A stretch of 64,000 nucleotides of DNA, taken from the NCBI GenBank assembly GCA_019636755.1, contig JAHBWZ010000007.1:62001-126000 (forward strand), in the 5' to 3' direction. Position 1 is the first letter of the stretch, and each line of letters starts with the position of its first letter. The notes under the pieces are model-generated. The model saw nothing but the letters and a program-made list of their open reading frames with translations, ran no database searches and was not told where the DNA came from. Below, piece after piece: positions 18,147 through 26,598 of the stretch. The translations under genes and the position numbers were made by a program. The stretch comes from Phycisphaeraceae bacterium (GTDB taxonomy: Bacteria; Planctomycetota; Phycisphaerae; Phycisphaerales; SM1A02).

Positions 18147-18423
18147 ATGCGTGCCGGTCGTCCCTCGGGAAGGGCGTATGGTACGCGCGGCGCCGGGTTG
18201 ATTGCGCGGGGTCGCCGGCCGCCGGCGCCGGCCCGGCTCGGCCGGGAGACGTGCCGCGGGATCCGCAGATCCGGGCGATCGACGCCACCGTCGTTGACCC
18301 CTTCTCAGGACACTGCGACGGGCAGCGCATCACACGGGACGCGCCGGGCATGGACCTCGGTATGCTCGCGTCTCATGCGATCCTTCGTGAACGGGGACGC
18401 ATGATCCATCGGGCCATCGCAGG

Positions 18424-19113
18424 TCACCGACCATCACCGGCGCTCTCCCGGTCTGCGCGTGACAGTTCGAGATGGATCCGCTGCTCAACGCCGCGGAGGA
18501 GATCGTGGAAGACCAGGGTCGCGAGCCCCGCCTGATCGAGACCCTCCCCGGCGCTGCATCGTCGCGCCGCGCCGCGACCATCCACGCGGATCGCCGCCAG
18601 CCACGCAGGTCGCGCCCGGACCGGGGCCCATGCCGGCACCCGCGGCACGCCGTCGTCCACCGCAGCCATCGAAGACGCGCGGTGATGACACTCCGGCCGG
18701 AGACGCGCTCCGTACCAGTGCAACGTCAGACCCTGCCCCGTTCCAGCGGCACGATCGAAGTACCCGTGACCGTCACCGTCCGGATTGACCCGCCACGACG
18801 CCTGCCGGACGAACAGTGTGTCGTCGTCCGTGAACGGCTGGACACGGCGATAGAAGCACTCCAGGGCCGCGATCACCCGACGGGCGTCCTGCGCCGGAAC
18901 GGCCGGCGGATCCGTCAGGGCGCGCCGCGCCACCCGGCGCGCCTGCGGCAGGGGCATCATCGTGCCGCCCATCCGGCGGGCATACACGGCAAGGACCGCC
19001 GCGCGAAGAGCCGCACGGAGCCGATCGCCGCCGCCGGCAGCGTCGACCTCGGGCTCGATCCGCTGCATCCGGCGCTGCGCAGCGCACCTGGTGGTCTGGC
19101 CCTCCCCGGACAT
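18424..19113 (-). CDS. Hypothetical protein
   Basis: I do not recognise it. The minus frame is preferred over the opposing plus frame because it has a more protein-like composition and plausible secondary structure. The 229-aa reading starts at ATG 19113 with GGAG six bases before it; the frame is open to 19239. An Arg/Ala-rich N-terminal helix is followed by VIAALECFYRRVQPF and TLFVRQASWRVNPDGDGHGYFDRAAG. A C-terminal part has several Trp/Arg segments and ends in a helix (ATLVFHDLLRGVEQRIHLEL). There is no signal peptide, membrane segment or known motif. It is flanked by tRNA-Arg and the divergent WYL gene. Confidence 0.5.
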   Translation of the reverse strand: MSGEGQTTRCAAQRRMQRIEPEVDAAGGGDRLRAALRAAVLAVYARRMGGTMMPLPQARRVARRALTDPPAVPAQDARRVIAALECFYRRVQPFTDDDTLFVRQASWRVNPDGDGHGYFDRAAGTGQGLTLHWYGARLRPECHHRASSMAAVDDGVPRVPAWAPVRARPAWLAAIRVDGRGAARRCSAGEGLDQAGLATLVFHDLLRGVEQRIHLELSRADRESAGDGR

Positions 19114-19355
19114 GCCGATCTCCGTCTCGCGACTCACTGCCCGGCGTTTCACAGCCTCGCATCCATGCATGGCACGATCCCTGCCCGACTGTCCTGCCGC
19201 ACGATACCGATCGGAACCCGAACAGGCGAGTCGCGCCATGACAGCGCCGTGTCACCGCCCCGCATGAACGGGCCCGTTTCCTCGTTCCAAGGCCGTCATC
19301 CCGCGGTAGTCTGCGGCCGGTGACATGATGATGTCCACACCCCGAGGGTATCCGG

Positions 19356-20354
19356 ATGGCAATCAACTACTCGAACAAGCTGGCCCGCATGCTCCGCATC
19401 ATGACGGTCGTCCAGGCGGGCAGGCCATGTACACCGGACTCGCTGGCGGCGGAGTTCGGCGTGGCCAGGCGCACCGTGTACCGGGATCTGCGGACACTCC
19501 GCGAGATCGGCGTGCCGATCGAGTACTGCCCTGAGACGACCATGTACCTGCTGCGCCAGGAGTACCTGCTTCCGCCGGTCAACCTGGAACTCGCCGAGGC
19601 GCTCTCCATCGCGGTGCTCGCCCGCCAGCTCGACGCAGACGACGGCGCCCGGATCCCGTTTCTGGACAGCGCCCGTGCCGCGCTCGACAAGCTCCTCGCG
19701 AAGCTGCCGCTTCGGATGCGCGAGGAACTCGGCGTGGCGCAGGACGGCGGTGCATTCACGATCAGGCTCGGACCGGTCGCGCCGGGCGGCGGGTTCGAGA
19801 GCATCTTCGATGCGCTGCGTCATGCCCGTGCCCGCGGCGTCGTCGTGAGCTGCCGGTACGAGAAGGCGGGCGGCGCCGCAGACGGTGGTGATGAGGAATT
19901 CGACTTCGAACCGTACGCGATGGTCTTCAACGTCCGGACGTGGTATGCCATCGGCCGGCATCTCGGGCGCGATGCGCTTCGCACGCTTCGGGTGGACCGC
20001 TTCATTCGCGCGGTGCCGACGCATCGGCCGTACACGATTCCCGCGGATTTCCGGCTCTCCGACTATTTCGGCAACGCCTGGCGGATGATCCCCGGCGACC
20101 GTGACTACGACGTCGCCATCCACTTCACCACGCAGTTCGCCGAAACCGTCGCGGCGACGCAGTGGCACCATACCCAGGAACAGGAGTGGCATCCCGACGG
20201 ATCCGTCAGCCTGCGGTTCACCGTGTCCGGCCTGGATGAGATCGTGTGGTGGATTCTCGGCTACGGACCGGCCGCGTGTGTCCACCAGCCTCCGGAACTG
20301 GTCGATCGCATCCGGTCGCTGGCCTCGGAAACAGCCGCGCGCTACGCCTGCTGA
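19356..20354 (+). CDS. WYL-domain transcriptional regulator (YafY/DeoR-like)
   Basis: The 332-aa regulator has an N-terminal winged helix-turn-helix (about 5-62; SLAAEFGVARRTVYRDLRTLREIGVPIEY is the recognition part) and a C-terminal WYL sensor domain (about 150-225). The signature reads RTWYAIGRH, a WYA variant, followed by RTLRVDRF. WYL domains bind nucleic acid or nucleotide ligands and often regulate stress or defence loci. A C-terminal WCX-like extension (DYDVAIHFTTQFAETV) completes the usual architecture and length. It is followed after 104 bases on the same strand by a HEPN-type gene, a possible target or partner. Confidence 0.9.
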   Translation: MAINYSNKLARMLRIMTVVQAGRPCTPDSLAAEFGVARRTVYRDLRTLREIGVPIEYCPETTMYLLRQEYLLPPVNLELAEALSIAVLARQLDADDGARIPFLDSARAALDKLLAKLPLRMREELGVAQDGGAFTIRLGPVAPGGGFESIFDALRHARARGVVVSCRYEKAGGAADGGDEEFDFEPYAMVFNVRTWYAIGRHLGRDALRTLRVDRFIRAVPTHRPYTIPADFRLSDYFGNAWRMIPGDRDYDVAIHFTTQFAETVAATQWHHTQEQEWHPDGSVSLRFTVSGLDEIVWWILGYGPAACVHQPPELVDRIRSLASETAARYAC

Positions 20355-20458
20355 AGTCGCTCAGCGGACGAGCCCGCTGCCGCCGCCGCCGTCCGCGGCG
20401 TCCGGTCCCGGGCGCATCCCGTTTGACGGCGCCTCGCTCCGCGCGGCATGATCGGGCG

Positions 20459-21175
20459 ATGTCGCGCGACGCGCCGCTGCCGGACAACGTCGAACACCTG
20501 TCGGTGCGCGACCTGCGCCGTCGCTGGAAGCCGATCAAGGAGAAACTCCGCGCGGAGGCGGCGGAGGAGTCGCTGCGAATCCGCCTCCACCGCTGCTTCT
20601 CCTGGATGGCGCGCCTCGAGTCCCTCGGCGACGAGGCGCCTGCCGACGACCGGCTTCTCTTCCGCTGGATCGCGCTGAACAGCCTGTACGCGACGTGGGA
20701 TGAGGACCTCCGACGCCCTCGCGGAGACCGCGAGGACCTGCGGGCCTTCCTCTCCCGCATCGAGATCCACGACCACGACGGCCGGATCCCGACGGTGCTG
20801 GGACGTCACTGGGGCCTCGTCGTCAGGACGATCGAGGATCCCGCCCTGACGCGTCTCTTCTGGGAGGCCAGTCCGGACGAGGGCATCCGTGAAGCACTCG
20901 GTCAGGGCCAGCGGGCCGCACTCTGGGGCGAACAGGGCCGCGTGGGCAGGATCCTGGGCGAGGTCGTGGACCGGATCTACTTTCTGCGATGCCAGCTCGC
21001 GCACGGCGCCGCGACCGCGGGCGGCGCGCGCAACCGGCGCTCGGTGGATCGGGCCGCCGCACTGCTGGGCCACCTGCTGCGCGAGTTCGTCGTCGTCCTG
21101 ATCGACCACGGCCCCGGCCGGAACTGGGGCACCCTCCCCTATCCACCCACGCCACCGGGTCTCGACGACACCTGA
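20459..21175 (+). CDS. HEPN-like domain protein with RX4H motif
   Basis: The 238-aa all-helical protein has the motif R177-CQLA-H182 in FLRCQLAHGAAT. It fits the RX4-6H active site of HEPN ribonucleases, including the trailing HG. Other family-like parts are LLFRWIALNSLYATW at about 66-80 and the C-terminal helix RAAALLGHLLREFVVVL. HEPN proteins are RNases or RNA binders, common in toxin-antitoxin and antiviral modules, though this branch also occurs alone. ATG 20459 was chosen because the conserved part begins soon after and the upstream frame overlaps the WYL gene. It sits 104 bases after the WYL regulator. Activity is not proven by motif alone. Confidence 0.72.
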   Translation: MSRDAPLPDNVEHLSVRDLRRRWKPIKEKLRAEAAEESLRIRLHRCFSWMARLESLGDEAPADDRLLFRWIALNSLYATWDEDLRRPRGDREDLRAFLSRIEIHDHDGRIPTVLGRHWGLVVRTIEDPALTRLFWEASPDEGIREALGQGQRAALWGEQGRVGRILGEVVDRIYFLRCQLAHGAATAGGARNRRSVDRAAALLGHLLREFVVVLIDHGPGRNWGTLPYPPTPPGLDDT

Positions 21176-21420
21176 TCACACCCTGTCAGACCGATCAGGC
21201 CACGTGGACGGTGGCTGCGGACCGGGCAGGGCGACCGTCGCCAGGCGGGTCCACGGGGGTTCGCCGATCGCTTGTGTCCGATTCCGGCGGCTGGTACACT
21301 CAGCGATTCCCGCCGGGGTGATTCCTGTACGGAACGGGCGTTCCGGCACCCGGTGCCGGTCAGGTCCGGCCGGCCCCGGACTGACGTCCACCCGAGTCCT
21401 CGCTTCCCCGCAGGTGTTTC

Positions 21421-21738
21421 ATGGCTGATCTGCTTCTTCCCGGCAAGACCGTCACCTTCACCGTGTCGTGCCCCCCGCGCACGCCCGCGGCGCAGAAGAC
21501 TCTCCAGCGCCTGATGCGGATGCAGCCGAAGATCCAGCGCGGACTCTCCCGGCTGCGGAAGCTCCGCGACACGCGGAATGATCCCCGCCAGCGAGCAGGC
21601 CGGGTGTGGATCGTCCGCGTCCAGACGACAAAGCTGACGCGCGTCGAGCCCGGCGAGTCCTTCACGCTCAGACTCACGCCCCAGATCCTCCCGGACATCC
21701 GGTCCGTGGCCGACCACCTCGAGATGAAGGCCGGCTGA
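21421..21738 (+). CDS. Small basic protein, unknown
   Basis: The 105-aa product has no signal peptide or membrane helix and is basic in the middle (MQPKIQRGLSRLRKLRDTRNDPRQRAGRVW). Strands may flank a central helical segment: KTVTFTVSCPP at the start, WIVRVQTTKLTRVEPGESFTLRL near the end. I do not recognise a family. The third-position GC pattern and a hairpin just after its stop support a real gene. It stands alone, 245 bases after the HEPN gene. Confidence 0.65.
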   Translation: MADLLLPGKTVTFTVSCPPRTPAAQKTLQRLMRMQPKIQRGLSRLRKLRDTRNDPRQRAGRVWIVRVQTTKLTRVEPGESFTLRLTPQILPDIRSVADHLEMKAG

Positions 21739-21802
21739 TCCGGCCGCGTCGCCGACCCCGGCGGACGCGTCGTCTCGTCACCCCCTCCGACCCCGCACGA
21801 GA

Positions 21803-21826
21803 CCGGGCTGCCCCAGGGCAGCCCGG
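21803..21826 (+). terminator. Stem-loop after the 105-aa gene
   Basis: Perfect 10-bp inverted repeat CCGGGCTGCC / GGCAGCCCGG with a 4-base loop, 65 bases after the stop at 21738. A short GC-poor tract (TGCATTGTG) follows. A likely rho-independent-like terminator separating this gene from the one at 21964. Confidence 0.6.
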
Positions 21827-21963
21827 CCTGCATTGTGCGCGCCCCCGTCGCGGGGGGGCGGCCGGAAATTCTCTGCGGCATTTTGATCGCACTTCCGGGC
21901 GGCCGGCCGGCCGCGCCGTACAACCGGCCCGCGGCGGACGACCCGCCCACAGGGAGAAACACG

Positions 21964-22518
21964 ATGACGACCCATGAATCTCGACCGGCACCGACCACCT
22001 CCGGGTACTACCACGATCCCGACGGCTCGAAGTGGCGCCGACGGGAGGCGCGCATCGCCGAGATGATGGCCGCGCGCATCGCCGCCGGCCAGGACGGCAT
22101 GCGCGGCCTCTGCGAACTGATGTACGACAACGAGGAAGCCCCGGAGGTCACCGCCCGCGAACTGCTCGACGCGCGCGGAATCGTGCTGCCCCCCGCGGCG
22201 TCGATGGATGACGAGTCGCTCTCAAAGGCGCTTCGGGAACTCATCGACGAACTGGCGCGGATGCGCACGTTCCTGGAGTTCACCGATCATCTGACCGACC
22301 GGGAACTCTACGGACTGCTGCTGGATGAGGTCCTGTCCGTCCCGGAACGGGAAGTGCCCCTCTGCACCGGATCCAATACGCACATCGACATCTCGGACGC
22401 ACTGGAAGGCGAGCGCCGCGAGGAGATCATGGACGCCTACTACGACGATGACGGCGTGCGCGGACCGGGCCACCTGCTGGTCTGCGACCGTGACTCGACG
22501 CTTCCGTCACCCTGGTGA
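21964..22518 (+). CDS. Conserved hypothetical protein, planctomycete-type
   Basis: A 184-aa acidic soluble protein with no catalytic motif. Its central part has a helix pair (MMAARIAAGQDGMRGLCELMYDNEE). Its end has DHLTDRELYGLLLDEVLSVPEREVP, then THIDISDALEGERREEIMDAYYDDD and a YDRDxxLP-like tail (CDRDSTLPSPW). From memory, planctomycete genomes carry many proteins with this LTDRELY...HIDL...DRDxxLP layout, so I read it as one of that family of unknown function. The start is supported by AGGGAG ten bases upstream of ATG 21964; the frame is open to 21835 without an obvious alternative RBS. It faces hsp20 across two palindromes. Confidence 0.72.
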   Translation: MTTHESRPAPTTSGYYHDPDGSKWRRREARIAEMMAARIAAGQDGMRGLCELMYDNEEAPEVTARELLDARGIVLPPAASMDDESLSKALRELIDELARMRTFLEFTDHLTDRELYGLLLDEVLSVPEREVPLCTGSNTHIDISDALEGERREEIMDAYYDDDGVRGPGHLLVCDRDSTLPSPW

Positions 22519-22577
22519 TCGCCCGCACGCGGGCCGCCGGACCGCGCACGCGTCACGACCTCGCGCTCGCACGGTCC

Positions 22578-22639
22578 GGCCCGTCCCATGACGGGCCTTC
22601 GCGCGAGGGCGGTGGCCAGGCCAGGCCCCGCCCTCGCGC
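22578..22639. terminator. Two adjacent palindromes between convergent genes
   Basis: First hairpin: GGCCCGTC (22578-22585) / GACGGGCC (22590-22597), loop CCAT. Second: GCGCGAGGGCGG (22601-22612) / CCGCCCTCGCGC (22628-22639), 12 perfect pairs around a 15-base interior that itself contains GGCC/GGCC. Both lie in the 365-base gap between the 184-aa gene and hsp20, which converge. Together they likely terminate both transcripts. I see no gene in the rest of the gap. Confidence 0.6.
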
Positions 22640-22883
22640 CGATGGCCCCGGGTCGCGGCACGCAGCACGACCCCGGCGGGGAGCGGGCGGGCACCTCGCC
22701 GCTCTGCCCGGCGGACCGCGGCCGCGGACCGCCAACGGCCCCGCCGTGCTCGACCGGGTGACGGCCGAACACGGCGGGACGATTCTGCCGCATGATCGAG
22801 CGGCGCGGCACGGCCGCCGTCAACTCCGGAGACCGCCTGACGGACGTCTCAGCGCGACGGCCCTGGACGCCGGTCCCCGCGCA

Positions 22884-23315
22884 TCACCTGATCGCGACCT
22901 TCTTCGGTCGGGCGACTTCCGGCTGCGTGATCGTGAGCGTGAGGACGCCGTTCTCAAAGGAGGCATCCACGTGCTCGTCGGTGATGTTGCCCGGCAGGGC
23001 GATGCTGCGCGTCACCGCGCCGAAGCGCCGCTCGCGCCGGTAGTACTTCTCGTCCTTGGACTCGGACTCCGTGGCGCGTTCTCCGCGGATGGTCAGGACG
23101 CCCTTGTGGATCTGGACGTCGATCTGGTCGCGGTCGAAGCCGGGCAGGTCCGCCCGGACGATCAGCCTGCCGTCGCGCTCCGAGATGTCGAGCGCCATGC
23201 CGCCGTCGTCCTCGGACCCGTTCGAGAGCGTCCGGCGGAAGAACGGGTCGGTGGTGATGAAACTCATCAGTTCGGACATGGGATCGCCGGGTCGTCGTCG
23301 CGTGATCTCGAACAT
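22884..23315 (-). CDS. Small heat-shock protein, Hsp20/alpha-crystallin family
   Basis: An ATP-independent holdase chaperone that binds unfolding proteins in the cytoplasm. The 143-aa product has a short N-terminal arm (SELMSFITTDPFFRRTL) and an alpha-crystallin domain at about 38-132, with ADLPGFDRDQIDVQI, VLTIRGERATE, the RRERRFGAVTRSIALP segment, and FENGVLTLTI (the conserved GVLxxxxP-like motif). It ends PKKVAIR, close to the usual IxI region. ATG 23315 has AGGAGT at 23325-23330, spacing 9. The upstream 309 bases carry no CIRCE element and no gene I can support, so regulation is unknown. Confidence 0.95.
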   Translation of the reverse strand: MFEITRRRPGDPMSELMSFITTDPFFRRTLSNGSEDDGGMALDISERDGRLIVRADLPGFDRDQIDVQIHKGVLTIRGERATESESKDEKYYRRERRFGAVTRSIALPGNITDEHVDASFENGVLTLTITQPEVARPKKVAIR

Positions 23316-23624
23316 GGTGTCTCTACTCCTGTTGATCGTGTTCTCGGACACGGTGCGGGAAGACCGCGTGTGGATCCCGCGCCAGCCACCCGCCGGAGGC
23401 AAGGTGCGTGCCATGGCACGATCGGCCGTCACGCGACCGCGGCGCCGCCGTGATGACTCCGGTCGGCTGTCGCCTGCGGCCGGGATCACCCGGAGATCCT
23501 GCCAGACTGGCGGAGCGTTCCAGTGACGAGCGCGGCATCCGCCTCCGGCCAGCCCCGGGTCGTGCCGCGTCACCGGGGGTTCGAGCGGCGCCACCGGCCA
23601 CCCCCCCCGGCTGCGAAGGCGGGC
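23316..23624. other. 309-base gap upstream of hsp20
   Basis: Holds the hsp20 promoter region and ribosome-binding site (AGGAGT at 23325-23330 on the minus strand) and the 3' flank of the STN-like gene. I looked for a CIRCE inverted repeat (TTAGCACTC-N9-GAGTGCTAA) and found none. No credible ORF. Confidence 0.5.
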
Positions 23625-24917
23625 TCACGTCGTGCGCCTGAGGACCACGAAGCGGCGATGGTCCGATCCCGGCGCTCCCGGCGCGGGTGCCAGTTCCGCC
23701 AGGACCGCGAGTCCGTCGGGGGCGGTCGCCACGTCCAACTCCGCGGCGCGGACATCGCGGCCTTCGCGCACCTCGATCGTCAGCGCCACCCGCAGAACGC
23801 CGGAGTCGGGCGTCCGGCGGACACGGACTCCGGCGCGCACGCCGCCACCGTCACCGTCGGCGGTGAGCGTCGACGATCCACCCACCGCGACTCCGCCGCG
23901 GGCGCGCCAGACCATCCGTGCGGCGCCGGCGACCAGCGCCTGCGCCAGGCCCGACTGGTCCGCGCCGTGACGCAGGCGGGCGCTGTCGTATACCTCCTGC
24001 GTCACGTCCACGATCGCACACTCGAACTCGAGCGACACGGGGACGAGCTGCCGCAGCCCGGCCAGCGCCTCCATCACCTCCCAGTGAAGAATCGCCGGCG
24101 CCGTGATCACCAGACCGTGCTGGGCGCCCGCGGATGCCATGATGCCCCAGGTCCCGCCCCGCACCTGCCATGCGTCCGGCCGGACAGAACCTGTCAGGAG
24201 CCAGGCGAGTTCCTCGGCACGGTCCGACGCCGCTGCCTCGCCGGCACCCGCGCCGTCGCCGTCGTCGTCCGCGCCGGCCCCGCCACCCTCCGGTGACGAC
24301 GGCTCTCCGGCGGCGCTCTCGCGCAGCGTCTCTGCCACCTCGGGCCGGAGCAGGTCGCCGATGAAGTGCACGCCGGTCACACAGAATCGAGCGAGGCCGT
24401 CGACCGTCGACAGGACGAGCGCGTCGTCATGCGCACTCAGTTCAAGTGTCTCGAACGGGCCGAGATCGATCATGCGCGTCAGCGCCCGGACAGCCTGCAG
24501 CAGCGTCGGGCGCTGCATCAGCAGCGTGATGGTCTGATCCCGGTTGATCCCGGCGATTTCCAGCAGCGGCCAGTCGACCAGCAGGGGCACGGGCGCCTGG
24601 GCGATGAGATCGTCGATCGCCGCGCCCACCGGGACGTCCCGCCACTCGACATGGACGCGCGATTGCGCGGCGCGGGCCAGGGTCCGGATCGACTGTTCGA
24701 ACCGGCGGACGTCGCCCTCGGCGACGATCGGGGGCGCGGGCGACCCGGCCTGCGATCCGACCGGCGCCTCAGTCGCGGCGACATGCATGCCGTGTGATGC
24801 GGCCACCGACAGCATCGAGAGCATGCCGACGACGGCGCGACCGCATCGGACGGCCCTGCGCAGCCGCGCGGGCGAGCGGGCATCCGCGTCACGGCGCCAT
24901 CGGTGCCGCGTGCTCAT
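23625..24917 (-). CDS. Secreted protein with STN/secretin-N0-like domain, planctomycete type
   Basis: The 430-aa product has a basic leader and signal-like hydrophobic stretch at about 30-50. At about 85-160 it has a domain resembling the secretin/TonB short N-terminal (STN/N0) fold: VHVEWRDVPVGAAIDDL, LLVDWPLLEIAGI, and TLLMQRPTLLQAVRALTRMI, with a closing DDALVLSTVDGLARFCVTGVHFI. A second block reads RPDAWQVRGGTWGIMASAGAQHGLVITAPAILHWEVMEALAGL, like the repeat found after STN domains in many planctomycete proteins. A Gly/Asp/Ala linker separates the two. No outer-membrane secretin barrel is present. ATG 24917 overlaps the aldehyde dehydrogenase stop (ATGA). The role is unknown, possibly an envelope-associated adaptor. 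Confidence 0.75.
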   Translation of the reverse strand: MSTRHRWRRDADARSPARLRRAVRCGRAVVGMLSMLSVAASHGMHVAATEAPVGSQAGSPAPPIVAEGDVRRFEQSIRTLARAAQSRVHVEWRDVPVGAAIDDLIAQAPVPLLVDWPLLEIAGINRDQTITLLMQRPTLLQAVRALTRMIDLGPFETLELSAHDDALVLSTVDGLARFCVTGVHFIGDLLRPEVAETLRESAAGEPSSPEGGGAGADDDGDGAGAGEAAASDRAEELAWLLTGSVRPDAWQVRGGTWGIMASAGAQHGLVITAPAILHWEVMEALAGLRQLVPVSLEFECAIVDVTQEVYDSARLRHGADQSGLAQALVAGAARMVWRARGGVAVGGSSTLTADGDGGGVRAGVRVRRTPDSGVLRVALTIEVREGRDVRAAELDVATAPDGLAVLAELAPAPGAPGSDHRRFVVLRRTT

Positions 24918-26458
24918 CCGAACGAGATCCCCTGCGCGAGTGGAAGGTCCCGGCCCCAGTTGATCGTGCACGTCTGACGGCGCATGTACGCCTTCCATGA
25001 GTCGGATCCGGATTCGCGCCCGCCGCCGGTGTCCTTTTCGCCACCGAAGGCGCCGCCGATCTCCGCACCGCTGGTTCCGATGTTGACGTTCGCGATGCCG
25101 CAGTCCGACCCGGCGGCGGAGAGGAATCGCTCCGCGCTGCGCACAGAGTCGGTGAAGATGGCGCTGGAGAGTCCCTGGTCGACCCCGTTCTGCAGTTCGA
25201 TTGCCTCATCAAGCGTGTCGAACTCCATGACATACAGGATGGGCGCGAAGGTCTCTTCCTGCACGATCTTCGGCCGCTTTCCGCGCGGCACGCGCACGAT
25301 CGTCGGTTCGACGAAGCAGCCCGGCCGGGCCGCCTGTCGTTCCAGTCCCGCGAGGCCGCCGCACAGAACGGCGCAGCCCTCGGCCGCCGCCTGCTCCAGC
25401 GCCGCCCGCATGCCGTCGACGGCGCGGCGGTTGATCAGCGGCCCCATGAGTGTGCCGGACTCCAGTGGATCACCGATCCGGATCTGCCGGTACGCCGCGA
25501 TGAGCCGCTCCGTCACCCCGTCCACGATCGACGCGTGGCAGTACAGTCGCCGCGTGGTCGTGCAGCGCTGCCCGGCGGTCCCGACGGCGCCGAAGAGCAC
25601 GCCGCGGAGGACGAGTTCCTGGTCGGCGTCGGGCATCACGATGATGGCGTTGTTGCCGCCCAGTTCAAGCAGCGTCCGGCCCAGCCGCGCCGCGACGACC
25701 TGGCCGACGCGCCGACCCATCCGGCACGAACCGGTCGCGCTGATGAGGGGCAGTCGACGATCGGCGATCATCGGCTCTCCGATCACGTCATCATGGCCGA
25801 TCACGAGTCCGAAGAGATCGCACGGATCCAGTCCGTCCGGGCGGAAGATCTCCTGCGATCGCATGACGTCGTGGACGATCCCGGTCATCGCAACCGCGCA
25901 GAGCGGTGTCAGCAGGCTCGGCTTCCAGATCATCGCGTTGCCGCAGACGGCCGCGACCATCGCGTTCCAGGCCCAGACCGCGATCGGGAAGTTGAACGCG
26001 GTGATGATGCCGATCGTGCCGAGCGGATGCCACTGTTCGTACATGCGATGGCTGCCGCGCTCCGAGTGCATCGAAAGCCCGTAGAGCTGCCGCGAGAGTC
26101 CCGTGGAGAAATCGGCGATGTCGACGCATTCGATCACCTCGCCGATGCCCTCCGGGAGGATCTTGCCCATCTCCAGCGAGACGAGTTCTCCCAGGGCGCG
26201 CTCGTGCTCGCGGAACGCCATGCCCAGGCGGCGGACGATCTCGCCGCGCTTCGGTGCCGGCAGCGTCCGCCATGCCCGCTGGACGCGCATCGCGCGCTCA
26301 ACCGCACGGTCGTACGCCCTGCGGTCATCCAGGCGGACCGCGGCGATGGGCTGCCCGGTCGCCGGGTTCTCCGAGACCACGCAGCCGTCATCCGCCAGCG
26401 CGGGCTCGAGGACGCGGGGATCGGAGAGGAGTTCAGGGCATGCTGTTCCTGCTCGCAT
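24914..26458 (-). CDS. Aldehyde dehydrogenase, ALDH7/AASADH type
   Basis: NAD(P)+-dependent oxidation of a semialdehyde. The closest family is alpha-aminoadipic semialdehyde dehydrogenase (ALDH7A1/AmaB) of lysine catabolism. The 514-aa product has FNFP at 155-158, Lys179 for the cofactor, general-base Glu265 in LELGGNN and nucleophile Cys299 in GQRCTTTRRL. The ALDH7-specific C-terminal segment TSGAEIGGAFGGEKDTGGGRESGSDSWKAYMRR is complete. ATG 26458 was chosen because the upstream frame is Arg/Gly-rich shadow. It is coupled to the STN-like gene by ATGA. No other lysine-degradation gene lies nearby, so substrate is assigned by family only. Confidence 0.92.
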   Translation of the reverse strand: MRAGTACPELLSDPRVLEPALADDGCVVSENPATGQPIAAVRLDDRRAYDRAVERAMRVQRAWRTLPAPKRGEIVRRLGMAFREHERALGELVSLEMGKILPEGIGEVIECVDIADFSTGLSRQLYGLSMHSERGSHRMYEQWHPLGTIGIITAFNFPIAVWAWNAMVAAVCGNAMIWKPSLLTPLCAVAMTGIVHDVMRSQEIFRPDGLDPCDLFGLVIGHDDVIGEPMIADRRLPLISATGSCRMGRRVGQVVAARLGRTLLELGGNNAIIVMPDADQELVLRGVLFGAVGTAGQRCTTTRRLYCHASIVDGVTERLIAAYRQIRIGDPLESGTLMGPLINRRAVDGMRAALEQAAAEGCAVLCGGLAGLERQAARPGCFVEPTIVRVPRGKRPKIVQEETFAPILYVMEFDTLDEAIELQNGVDQGLSSAIFTDSVRSAERFLSAAGSDCGIANVNIGTSGAEIGGAFGGEKDTGGGRESGSDSWKAYMRRQTCTINWGRDLPLAQGISFG

Positions 26459-26598
26459 GGCGGCAGTGTACCCCGCGGCTCCGGCGACACGGACCGTCAC
26501 GGGCGGCCTGCCCGCCGGACGGACTCCCCCGGTGCGTGCGGGTCGCGCCCAGGACCGCGCAGGAGCGCAACCCGCACACCGGAGCGCTCGCCGGCCGA

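Noticed and set aside
18472-19323. A 283-codon plus-strand gene opposite the hypothetical at 18424-19113
   Set aside because: The plus reading is His/Arg/Pro-rich and lacks plausible secondary structure; the minus reading is more protein-like. Neither is certain.
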